Source: Actinomycetota bacterium (GTDB lineage: Bacteria; Actinomycetota; Thermoleophilia; Gaiellales; Gaiellaceae). Taken from it: DNA of 12,082 nt. Position numbers and translations under genes: made by a program. Positions 1 to 6,498 of this stretch are shown here, in pieces. The stretch spans positions 1-12,082 of the forward strand of contig VAXA01000060.1 of NCBI GenBank assembly GCA_005883365.1, given 5' to 3'. How positions within the stretch are numbered: position 1 is the stretch's first letter; each line of letters starts with the position of its first letter. Under the pieces are notes generated by a model that did not search any database, had not been told where the DNA came from, and saw only the letters and a program-made list of their open reading frames with translations.

Positions 1-776
1 AGGTCGGCGAGCGCGATCAGGCTCTGGGCGTCGACGGCGCCCTCGGGCAGGATCACGGACGGCAGTGCGAGCCCCCGCACGTATTCGCGTTGCTCTTCCG
101 TCCGCGGCAGGACGAACGCGTGCACGTCTTCCGAACGGCCGAGGTGCTCGAGCGTCTGCGGGAAGAGCGGGTTCGAGTGCCGGTGGTAGAGAGAGACATC
201 GGGCGGCGGCCGCAGGACGACGAGCACGCGCGCCGGGTCGACGCCGAAGCGGTCGAGCAGCGAGCGGTCGGGCTCGAAGTCCGCGAGGTAGTACTCCTCC
301 TTCAAGCCGGGGTACTGGACGAGCTTCGGCGGGCGCACGCCATACGGCCGGAGCCGCTCCGGCGGAATCGCAGCCGGCACCACGACCCGCGTCGCCGCGC
401 GGCAGCCGAGCTGGTGCTGGAGCGTCGCGAACTCGTAGTCGAACGTCGTCGAGCTCGGGATCCCGAGCCGTCGCGCGGAGATCGTCAGCTCGTGGGAGCC
501 GTGCGCGAGCGCGACGTCGAAGTCGCCACCGCGGGCCCACGTGCGCAGCGCGCCGAGCCGGTGCGTCATCTGCCGCGCCTTCTGCAGCCGCGACCGGCCA
601 CCGTGCCGTCCAACCACCTCGTCCGCCTCGAGCCCGTGCAGCTCCAGCAGCTCGAGCGTCTGTGCGTAGTCGCGCGCCGTGATGCCAACCTCGTCGCCGC
701 GCCCGCGCATGATCTCGACGAGCGGCCGGAAGACGAGCACGTGCGCAGGTGCGGTGATGTCGATCCAGACCCTCAC
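1..776 (-). CDS. DUF354-family GT-B-like glycosyltransferase (partial, C-terminus outside window)
   Basis: Reading the minus strand from a GTG at 776-774 gives 258 codons with no stop, running off the left edge, so the C-terminal part is missing. The start MRVWIDITAPAHVLVFRPL is typical of DUF354 proteins, which resemble the UDP-GlcNAc 2-epimerase/GT-B fold. Other family-like blocks are ITARDYAQTLELL, HGSHELTISARRLGIPS, TFDYEFATLQHQLGCR and YPGLKEEYYLADF, followed by a VLRPPPDVSLYHRHSNPLF segment that begins the second Rossmann lobe. The start overlaps the TGA of the ASCH remnant as GTGA, so it is probably translationally coupled within the minus-strand operon. Known of the family: found in archaeal and bacterial surface-glycan loci, with poorly defined chemistry. 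Inference: a cytoplasmic glycosyltransferase or epimerase-like enzyme for a surface polysaccharide. The family call is fairly firm; the substrate is unknown. Confidence 0.8.
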   Translation of the reverse strand, partial: MRVWIDITAPAHVLVFRPLVEIMRGRGDEVGITARDYAQTLELLELHGLEADEVVGRHGGRSRLQKARQMTHRLGALRTWARGGDFDVALAHGSHELTISARRLGIPSSTTFDYEFATLQHQLGCRAATRVVVPAAIPPERLRPYGVRPPKLVQYPGLKEEYYLADFEPDRSLLDRFGVDPARVLVVLRPPPDVSLYHRHSNPLFPQTLEHLGRSEDVHAFVLPRTEEQREYVRGLALPSVILPEGAVDAQSLIALAD

Positions 777-1075
777 AGGCGCTCGACCACCCGGAAGCGG
801 ACCGCGACGATCGCTGTATCCGGCCCGATTGGCTGCCCGAAGAAGCGCTCGTGTGCGATGCGCCACTCCTCGACGGACTCGAAGCCCTCGCCCTCGTCAC
901 GGGCGAAGCTCTCGTCGATCTCGCCGGCGCCCACCACCCGCGACTCCGTGACCTCGACTACGGCGACCGGCTCATCGTCATAGCCGAGAAGCACGCAGCG
1001 GTCGCCGACCGTGTCCGGCTGCTCGCCCTCCGCCTCGTACTCGGCGAGCAAGCCGGCCGTTGCAGTCTTCTCGCC
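773..1075 (-). pseudogene. ASCH-domain protein, N-terminally truncated remnant
   Basis: The frame ending in TGA at 775-773 encodes a recognisable ASCH domain (a PUA-like beta-barrel thought to bind RNA or nucleotides). It includes GEKTATAGLLAEYEAEGE, VGDRCVLLGYDDEPVAVVEV, EIDESFARDEGEGFESVEEW and RIAHERFFG. Homology begins at GEKTATAG, coded from 1075. Family members normally have about 40 more residues before that motif. Here the upstream in-frame sequence is the antiphase reading of asnB and reaches a stop within about 20 codons without ATG, GTG or TTG. The first possible start is the TTG at 1051, which would omit the KTATA motif. The gene therefore looks broken by a deletion that joined it to the 3' end of asnB. 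A 92-residue product from the TTG could still be made, and the stop overlaps the next gene's GTG. The domain call is good; the loss of function is inferred. Confidence 0.7.
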
Positions 1076-2870
1076 ACAACTGGCGGCTCCAGTCCTCCCG
1101 GCCCGCCACGTGCTCGTCGATCAGCCGCTTCACCGGCTCGGGCTGGAAGAAGCCCTGGCGCCGCAGGTTCCCCGTCGACAACGTTTCCCGCGCGAACGGC
1201 TCGAGCTCGCCCCGCAACCAGGCCGCGGCAGGAATCGAGAAGCCGCGCTTGCGGCCGTGCACGATCCCCGCCGGCAGGAGCGGCTCGACCGCCTTGCGCA
1301 GCAGCACCTTCTTCGCGAGACCGCGCACCTTGAGACGCGTCGGGAGTGCGAACGCGAGGGTCGTCACGAGCGGATCGAGGAAGGGGACGCGCGCCTCCAG
1401 GGAGTGCGCCATCGAGGCGCGGTCGGTCTTCACGAGCAGGTCGTCGACGAGGTAGACGCCGAAGTCGACGTCCTGCAGCCGCGCGAGCTGGGGCGCTCCC
1501 GCCGTCTCGGCGTACCGCGCGCGATAGACGTCCACGGGATCGGACGCGGTGCGGCGGCCGGTCAGCTCGGCGCGAGCGTCGGAGGAGAAGATCTCCTTCC
1601 AGCCGTGGTGGCGTTCGAGCGGCGGCAGGTGTGCCGCGCGCACGAATCGTTTGGCCTTGTAGTCGAGGCTCGCCTTGCGCGTCGACGCCGGCAACGCCTC
1701 GACGAGGGGGCGCACGGCCCGCGCGAGAGGCGCGAGGCGGTCTGCCGTGAGATCGGCGACATACGTGTAGTAGCCGCCGAACAACTCGTCCCCGCCCTCC
1801 CCCGAGAGAGCGACCTTGACGTGCTCGGCAGCGAGCTGCGAGACGAGGTAGGTCGGCAGGGCGGAGGAGTCGGCGAACGGCTCGTCGAAGGCGTCGGCGA
1901 GCGAGCGCAGCAGCAGCTCGGGCTCGGGCCGGACGAGGAGCTCGTGGTGCTCCGTCCCGTAGCGCTCCGCGACCAGCCGTGCGTCGGCGCGCTCGTCGAA
2001 GCTGCGCTCGGCGAAGCCGATCGTGAACGTGTGGACGGGCTCCGGCGTCTCCTGCGCCGCCAGGGCGGCGAGCGCTGCCGAGTCGACGCCGCCGGAGAGC
2101 AGGACGCCGACAGGCACGTCCGAGAGGAGATGGGCACGCACCGAGTCCCTGAGCCGGGCACGGAGCTCCTCGACGAGCTCGGCCTCGTCGCCGTCGCGCA
2201 GCTCGCCGGCCGCCGCGGGCCCGGGCCGCGCGTACCGGTCGAGCGAGACCTCGCCGTCCTCCCAGACGAGCACGTCCCCCGCCGGCAGCTTCCGGACGTC
2301 GCGGAAGATCGAGTAGGGCGCGGGGATCGAGTTGAAGGCGAGGAACGCCTCGAGCGCGTCGAGGTCGATCTCGCCGCGCGGCAGCGCGCGCAGCTCCGAG
2401 GCGAAGCGCAACTCGTCCCCGACGTGCCGGTAGTAGAGCGGCTTGATCCCGTAGCGGTCGCGCGCGAGCACGAGCCGGCGCCGCCGCCCGTCCCAGATCG
2501 CGACCGCGAACATCCCGCGCAGCCGTTCGGCGAAGCCGAGCCCGTGCTCCTCGTACAGGTGGACGAGCGCCTCGGTGTCGCAGCGCGTCCGCAGCACGTG
2601 TCCTGCGCGCTCGAGCTCGCGGCGGAGCTCGGGATAGTTGTAGATCTCGCCGTTCTGGACGACGACGCAGCTGCCGTCCTCGTTCGCGATCGGCTGGTCG
2701 CCGTGCTCGAGATCGAGGATCGAGAGGCGCCGTGCCGCCAAGGCAATTCCGCCGTCCACGTACTCGCCGGCGCTGTCCGGGCCGCGGTGGACGAGCAGGT
2801 CGCTCATCGCGCGCAGCGACTCGAGGTCCGCGCCCCCGCGCGTCGTCGCGATCCCGCAGATGCCGCACAC
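978..2870 (-). CDS. asnB: Asparagine synthetase (glutamine-hydrolysing), class II, with aberrant C-terminal tail
   Basis: Makes asparagine from aspartate, glutamine and ATP in the cytoplasm; AsnB paralogues in polysaccharide loci may amidate other carboxylates. The GTG start is fixed by the invariant MCGICGI, where Cys2 is the glutaminase nucleophile. An AAGG Shine-Dalgarno sits at 2878-2881. The Ntn-hydrolase domain shows HRGPDS (28-33), NGEIYN (73-78) and ARDRYGIKPLYY (136-147). The synthetase domain shows the PP-loop SGGVDS (259-264), SGEGGDELFGGY (356-367) and DRASMAHSLEARVPFLD. Family-like sequence stops at DWSRQLW, whose Trp is residue 599 (codon 1076-1074). Normally about a dozen more residues resembling a LELWHREF helix follow. 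Here about 31 basic residues follow, the product of ASCH-gene DNA read out of frame. The catalytic parts are intact, so activity is plausible. It starts 9 bases after the sugar transferase stop, in the same operon. Confidence 0.93.
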   Translation of the reverse strand: MCGICGIATTRGGADLESLRAMSDLLVHRGPDSAGEYVDGGIALAARRLSILDLEHGDQPIANEDGSCVVVQNGEIYNYPELRRELERAGHVLRTRCDTEALVHLYEEHGLGFAERLRGMFAVAIWDGRRRRLVLARDRYGIKPLYYRHVGDELRFASELRALPRGEIDLDALEAFLAFNSIPAPYSIFRDVRKLPAGDVLVWEDGEVSLDRYARPGPAAAGELRDGDEAELVEELRARLRDSVRAHLLSDVPVGVLLSGGVDSAALAALAAQETPEPVHTFTIGFAERSFDERADARLVAERYGTEHHELLVRPEPELLLRSLADAFDEPFADSSALPTYLVSQLAAEHVKVALSGEGGDELFGGYYTYVADLTADRLAPLARAVRPLVEALPASTRKASLDYKAKRFVRAAHLPPLERHHGWKEIFSSDARAELTGRRTASDPVDVYRARYAETAGAPQLARLQDVDFGVYLVDDLLVKTDRASMAHSLEARVPFLDPLVTTLAFALPTRLKVRGLAKKVLLRKAVEPLLPAGIVHGRKRGFSIPAAAWLRGELEPFARETLSTGNLRRQGFFQPEPVKRLIDEHVAGREDWSRQLWREDCNGRLARRVRGGGRAAGHGRRPLRASRL

Positions 2871-2879
2871 GGGTCTACC

Positions 2880-3563
2880 TTAGGCGCGGCGGCCTACGAG
2901 TCCTTTGATCGACTGCTTCAGCACCCGCCAGCCTGTGGCGAGGACGGTGTAGAGGTAGAGGCGCACGGACCGGTCGGCGATCCACTCGAGATCGTGAGCG
3001 AGCTTCTCGGCCATCGGCGTCTCGTAGCCGCGGCGCACCTGGGCGAACCCGGTCAGGCCGGGACGCACGACGAGCCGCTGCCAGTACGACGGCAGCTCGT
3101 GGGCGAGCTCCTCGAAGAAGACCGGCCGGATAGGCCGCGGCCCGACGAGGCTCATGTCCCCGCGCAGGACGTTGACGAACTGCGGGATCTCGTCGAGCTG
3201 CGTCGCTTTCAGCCAGCGCCCGACCGTCGTGAACTCGGCCTGCGTGCGGCTGACCAGTTCCTCGCCGAGGTACGCGCCGAGCCGCGCCTCGGCGCCGCGC
3301 CGCAGCGTCCGGAACTTGTACATCGTGAAGACACGCGCGCCCCGCCCGACGCGCTCGCCGCGGTAGAAGACCGGTGTGCCGCTCGTGAGGAGCACGAGCA
3401 GCGCGATCGCGAGCGAGAGCGGCAGCGAGAGGAGCAGGAACAGCGACGAGAGGAGGACGTCGAGCGCGCGCAGGACGACGTCGCGCGGCCGCGCCGGCGT
3501 CTCGAGCGCGAGCTGGCGGTAGCCGCGGACGAGCGTGTCCTCGAGCCGCGTCGTGTCGGGCAC
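2880..3563 (-). CDS. Bacterial sugar transferase (WcaJ/PssA-like undecaprenyl-phosphate sugar-1-phosphate transferase)
   Basis: Members of this family transfer a sugar-1-phosphate from a nucleotide sugar to undecaprenyl phosphate, the priming step of exopolysaccharide or O-antigen assembly at the inner membrane. With the GTG at 3563 the protein has 227 residues, the short one-anchor form. It has a hydrophobic membrane segment at about 35-60 (LLSSLFLLLSLPLSLAIALL), then PVFYRGERVGRGARVFTMYKFRTL (about 64-87), QLDEIPQFVNVLRGDMSLVG, GPRPIRP and the RPGLTGFAQVRRGYE block. The same frame stays open to a GTG at 3632, but that start lies inside the divergent LysR gene, so 3563 is preferred. A TACGAT -10-like box at 3576-3571 would put the transcript start almost at this GTG. 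It is the first gene of the minus-strand operon. The family is secure; the exact start and sugar are not. Confidence 0.88.
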   Translation of the reverse strand: MPDTTRLEDTLVRGYRQLALETPARPRDVVLRALDVLLSSLFLLLSLPLSLAIALLVLLTSGTPVFYRGERVGRGARVFTMYKFRTLRRGAEARLGAYLGEELVSRTQAEFTTVGRWLKATQLDEIPQFVNVLRGDMSLVGPRPIRPVFFEELAHELPSYWQRLVVRPGLTGFAQVRRGYETPMAEKLAHDLEWIADRSVRLYLYTVLATGWRVLKQSIKGLVGRRA

Positions 3564-3611
3564 GAGCCCGATCGTAAAGCGCGGTGGACACTCAGGTTGG
3601 CCGCGACGGCT

Positions 3612-3626
3612 ATAAGGTATCCTTAT
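3612..3626. promoter_or_regulatory. Perfect inverted repeat ATAAGG-TAT-CCTTAT, putative LysR operator (T-N11-A)
   Basis: The two 6-base arms (3612-3617 and 3621-3626) are exact reverse complements around TAT. The T at 3613 and A at 3625 fit the T-N11-A rule of LysR-type sites. It is AT-rich in a GC-rich setting and overlaps the ATG of the divergent lysR gene. It contains that gene's AAGG Shine-Dalgarno and a TATAAG -10-like hexamer (3611-3616). It lies about 50 bases upstream of the sugar transferase start. Autoregulation is inferred. Confidence 0.6.
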
Positions 3627-4518
3627 GGACACGAAGCAGCTCGCGGCTTTCTGCGCGGTCGTCGAGCGCCGCAGCTTCTCGCAGGCCGCCGACCAGCTCG
3701 GGGTGACGCAGCCCGCGGTCAGCCTGCAGATCCGGTCGCTCGAGCAGCGGCTCGGCCAGCAGCTCCTCGACCGCTCCGGCCGCCGCGTCGAGCCGACCGA
3801 GGCCGGGCTCAGGCTCTACCGCGGAGCGCAGCGGCTCCTCGCGCTCGAGCAGCAGCTGCTCGAGGAGCTCGGGGAGGAGGCGGAAGGCGAGCTGAAGGGC
3901 AGGCTCGAGATCGGTGCCTCCACCGGGCCTGGCGGCAGCGTCCTGCCGGTTCTGCTCGGCGAATTCCAGGAGCTTCATCCGCAGGTGCACGTCGCCCTGA
4001 CCGTCTCGGATACCCACACGGTGATCGAGCAGGTCGGGCGGCGGGAGCTCGAGCTGGGCGTCGTCGGCGCCTCCGGCCGCCACCGCGGCGTCTCGTTCGA
4101 GCCCTTCTATCGGGACGAGGTCGTCCTCGCAGTCCCTGCCGGCCACAAGCGCGCGGGGAAGAGTCTGACCCTCGAGGAGCTGAAGGCGGAGCCGCTCGTG
4201 CTGATGCAGGACGGGGCCGGCATCAGGCAGATGATCGACGACGAGCTGCGCGAGCTCGGCCTCCGCCTGCGCGACCTGAACGTGAAGCTCGAGCTCGGAC
4301 TGCAGGAGTCGGCGCGCGCGGCGGTGCTCGGCGGCTTCGGCGCCACGTTCATCTCGCGGATCGCGATCGAGGGCGACCTCGAAGCAGGAGCGCTCGCGAT
4401 CGCCCGGGTCGAAGGCCTCGAACCGTCGAGGGAGGTCCAGCTCGTCCGCGCGAGCGGCCGCGCCGAGACGCGGGTCGCACAGGAGTTCGTCGCCCACGCC
4501 CGCGAGCGGCTGTCGTGA
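3625..4518 (+). CDS. LysR-family transcriptional regulator, CysL-like effector domain
   Basis: A 297-residue DNA-binding regulator. The N-terminal winged helix-turn-helix begins at MDTKQLAAFCAVVERRSFSQ and continues AADQLGVTQPAVSLQIRSLE (about residues 21-40). A linker helix follows. The periplasmic-binding-like effector domain starts near 93 with GRLEIGASTGPGGSVLPVLL, then DTHTVIEQVGRRELELGVVG. The GAST-PG-LP and RELELGVVGA pattern resembles the CysL/CysB-like branch that senses sulfur or nitrogen metabolites. That subfamily assignment is from memory of the pattern, not a search. The length is normal and the start is fixed by the HTH. It is divergent from the polysaccharide operon and overlaps the downstream dehydrogenase start by GTGA. 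A related site upstream of the comA-cys operon suggests that operon is a target (inference). Confidence 0.9.
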   Translation: MDTKQLAAFCAVVERRSFSQAADQLGVTQPAVSLQIRSLEQRLGQQLLDRSGRRVEPTEAGLRLYRGAQRLLALEQQLLEELGEEAEGELKGRLEIGASTGPGGSVLPVLLGEFQELHPQVHVALTVSDTHTVIEQVGRRELELGVVGASGRHRGVSFEPFYRDEVVLAVPAGHKRAGKSLTLEELKAEPLVLMQDGAGIRQMIDDELRELGLRLRDLNVKLELGLQESARAAVLGGFGATFISRIAIEGDLEAGALAIARVEGLEPSREVQLVRASGRAETRVAQEFVAHARERLS

Positions 4519-5486
4519 TCGTCGAGTGGGGGCTCGCCTCCCTGGCGGACGCCTGCGCCGCCGCCGGCGTCTCGTCCCCGCTCCTCGTCGCGAGCCCGCG
4601 CTGGGACTCGCTGGAGCTGACGGTCGAGCCGGTGGCGCGGTGGCGCGAGGTGCCGACGGACCGCATCACCGAGGCCGTCGCCGCCGCAGGCGAGGCGGAC
4701 GGGGTGCTCGCCGTCGGCGGCGGGAGCGCGATCGACTTGGGGAAGGCGATCTCCGCCGCGGCCGGGCTGCCGCTCGTCTCGGTGCCGACGACCTATGCCG
4801 GCGCCGAGTGGACGACCTTCTTCGGCGTCCGCGATCCGCAGCGGCGGATGCGCGGCGGTGGCGGCGGAGCTCATCCCGCGGCCGTCGTCTACGAGCCCGA
4901 GCTCACCCTGGACCTGCCGCCGGAGACGACGGTTGGCACGGCGATGAACGCGCTCGCCCACTGCGCCGAGGCGCTCTACGTGCGTGGACACAACCCCGCT
5001 GCCGACGAGCACGCGCTGACGGGCGCACGGCTCGTCTCGGACTGGCTGCCGCGCGTCGTCGACTTTCCGCACGACAAGGAGGCGCGCACCGAGCTGCTCC
5101 GCGGCGCGTGTCACGGCGGTGCCGCGCTCGCAGGCTCGATGCTCGCGCTCGCCCACGCGATGGCGCAGGCGATCGGCGGCCAGTATGGGCTTCCGCACGG
5201 AACGCTGAATGGGATCTGCCTCCCGCCCGTGCTCCGCTTCAACGCGGCCTTCGCTCCGGGCGCGGTGGCCCGGTTCGGCGAGGCGGTTGGGGCTCCCGGC
5301 GATCCTGCCGGTCGCGTCGAGGCGCTCGGCGCGCTCGCCGGGCCGACGCGGCTCCGCGAGCTCGGCGTGCCCGAGGCCGACCTGCCCGGACTCGCGGAAT
5401 CTTCGGCGGAGCGGAGCGGCAACCTCGCCAACCCGAAGCCCGCGACCCCGTCGGAGATCGAGCAGCTCCTGCGCGAGGTCTATTAG
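4515..5486 (+). CDS. Iron-type alcohol dehydrogenase family protein, maleylacetate reductase-like
   Basis: A 323-residue NAD(P)H-dependent oxidoreductase of the group III (Fe-ADH) superfamily. Nucleotide-binding features are GGGSAIDLGKA (68-78) and PTTYAGAEWT (91-100). The motif NALAHCAEALY (145-155) replaces the Asp-x3-His metal ligand pair of classical Fe-ADHs with Asn-x3-His, as in maleylacetate reductases. The later LAHAMAQAIGGQYGLPHG block carries the usual downstream histidines. The N-terminus is about 20 residues shorter than usual: the GTG start at 4515 overlaps the LysR stop as GTGA and begins IVEWGLASLADAC. The coupling to LysR suggests co-regulation. No ring-cleavage dioxygenase is visible, so aromatic degradation is not supported locally. 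A role on a sulfonated or other oxo-acid is possible but unproven. It ends tail to tail with the methyltransferase, overlapping by 4 bases. Confidence 0.82.
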   Translation: MIVEWGLASLADACAAAGVSSPLLVASPRWDSLELTVEPVARWREVPTDRITEAVAAAGEADGVLAVGGGSAIDLGKAISAAAGLPLVSVPTTYAGAEWTTFFGVRDPQRRMRGGGGGAHPAAVVYEPELTLDLPPETTVGTAMNALAHCAEALYVRGHNPAADEHALTGARLVSDWLPRVVDFPHDKEARTELLRGACHGGAALAGSMLALAHAMAQAIGGQYGLPHGTLNGICLPPVLRFNAAFAPGAVARFGEAVGAPGDPAGRVEALGALAGPTRLRELGVPEADLPGLAESSAERSGNLANPKPATPSEIEQLLREVY

Positions 5487-6412
5487 CCGCGCGGCGCCAG
5501 GGCGACGAAGGAGAGGATGGTCACGCCAAGCTCGTCGAGGGAGTAGCCGCGGAAGCGCTCGGCCAGCGGCAGCGCCTGCAGCTCCGCGCGTCCCTCCTCG
5601 CTCGGTCCGGACGGGTTCTCCACCACGAGGTCGAGACCCGCTTCGCGCACGAGGCGCAGGTACTCCGGTGCGCGGAGCCGGTTCTGGAAGTGGAGCGGTG
5701 AGTTGACGAGCGCCCACGTCCGGTCCGAGAACCGGAGGAAGTTGTAGCGCGAGAGGCTCGGGTCGAAGTACGCGTAGTGGTCCTGTAGGTCGATGCGGCA
5801 GCTGAAGGCGCCGCCCGGCCGCAACAGCCGGCGGCACTCGGCGAAGATCGCCGCGAGGTCGGCGTGAGGGATGTGCTCACACGTGTCGGTACTCGACACG
5901 AAGTCCACCGATCCGGCCGGGAGCTCCGTCGCACGAGCGTCGCACGGCGCGAGATACCGGATCCCGAAGCGCGTCTCGAGCTCGGCCGGCGACCCGACCG
6001 GGCCTCCGAGGTCGCGCAGGCTTCGTCCCGCAGCCTCCTCGAGCTCCGGCCGCAGCCGGTCGTAGGCGGCGATCGTCTCGCTCACGAGCTCCGTCCGGGC
6101 GCTCGGCCGGATGTCGATCACGACCTGGCGCCCGACCCCGAGCGCCGCGTAGGCGAGCGGGATCGCGAGGTCCCAGCCGGCGCCGAACTCGAAGAACGTC
6201 GCCTCGCCGAGCGGCACGCCCGGCCCGTGCTCCTCGTACGCGGCCAGATGACTCGTCGCGCGCGTGAACTTCTGGCGCAACGCGGCGTCCCCGAGCGGGA
6301 ACGAGTGGAGCACGTGCCGCTGGAAGACGTAGTTCAGGCGCTCGCCCCGCGGCAGCACGCCGAGCGCCCGCTGGAGGGCCGCCTTCGCAAGCCAGCGCAT
6401 CGGCGGGAGCAT
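5483..6412 (-). CDS. Class I SAM-dependent methyltransferase
   Basis: A 309-residue protein with a Rossmann-type methyltransferase core. Motif I is FEFGAGWDLAIPLAYAALG (about 74-92), followed by the acidic post-I strand VVIDIRP (97-103). The motif IV region is VDFVSSTDTCEHIPHADLAA, then CRRLLRPGGAFSCRIDLQDH, which matches the Methyltransf_11/23 style of small-molecule or lipid/sugar methyltransferases. The N-terminal 65 residues (LNYVFQRHVLHSFPLGDAAL) are an accessory region whose role I cannot assign. ATG at 6412 is used; a second Met at codon 5 (6400) is equally possible, and neither has a strong Shine-Dalgarno. It is divergent from comA across 86 bases and convergent with the dehydrogenase. 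Similar enzymes occur in glycan loci, so it may belong functionally with the left-hand polysaccharide genes. The substrate is unknown. Confidence 0.82.
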   Translation of the reverse strand: MLPPMRWLAKAALQRALGVLPRGERLNYVFQRHVLHSFPLGDAALRQKFTRATSHLAAYEEHGPGVPLGEATFFEFGAGWDLAIPLAYAALGVGRQVVIDIRPSARTELVSETIAAYDRLRPELEEAAGRSLRDLGGPVGSPAELETRFGIRYLAPCDARATELPAGSVDFVSSTDTCEHIPHADLAAIFAECRRLLRPGGAFSCRIDLQDHYAYFDPSLSRYNFLRFSDRTWALVNSPLHFQNRLRAPEYLRLVREAGLDLVVENPSGPSEEGRAELQALPLAERFRGYSLDELGVTILSFVALAPRG

Positions 6413-6426
6413 AGTGGCCGAGCTTG

Positions 6427-6441
6427 ATAAGCGATTACTAT
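6427..6441. promoter_or_regulatory. Putative LysR-type site upstream of the comA-cys operon (ATAAG-N5-ACTAT)
   Basis: This 15-mer matches the palindrome at the lysR start in 10 of 15 positions with identical spacing (ATAAG at 6427-6431, ACTAT at 6437-6441) and keeps T-N11-A. It lies 58 bases upstream of the comA ATG in the 86-base divergent gap. It overlaps a TTGATA -35-like hexamer (6424-6429). A direct repeat CGATTA occurs at 6432 and 6447. No convincing -10 could be fixed. Confidence 0.5.
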
Positions 6442-6498
6442 TCCAACGATTAGGTACCGTGGCGATGATCGTCGGCGACTACCCTTCGGAGGAGCGCG

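Noticed and set aside
65..983. Plus-strand open frames at the left end
   Set aside because: They lie opposite the DUF354 gene and the ASCH remnant, which have family-type sequence; the plus-strand translations are low-complexity.
3564..3632. Longer N-terminus of the sugar transferase from GTG 3632
   Set aside because: It would start inside the divergent lysR coding region and run through the palindrome; the added residues show no membrane segment or family similarity.
1011..4514. Very long plus-strand open frame running into the dehydrogenase gene (1491 codons in all)
   Set aside because: Only the part from 4515 shows family motifs. The rest is antisense to asnB and the sugar transferase or a shadow of lysR, with the low-complexity Arg/Glu composition typical of high-GC shadow frames.
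4107..5837. 576-codon minus-strand open frame
   Set aside because: Antisense to lysR and the dehydrogenase and overlapping the methyltransferase in another frame. No recognisable motif; composition is that of a GC-bias shadow.
6413..6498. Riboswitch (SAM or other sulfur-related) upstream of comA
   Set aside because: The gap is only 86 bases, shared with a divergent gene, and shows no multi-helix junction. A protein-binding site fits better.
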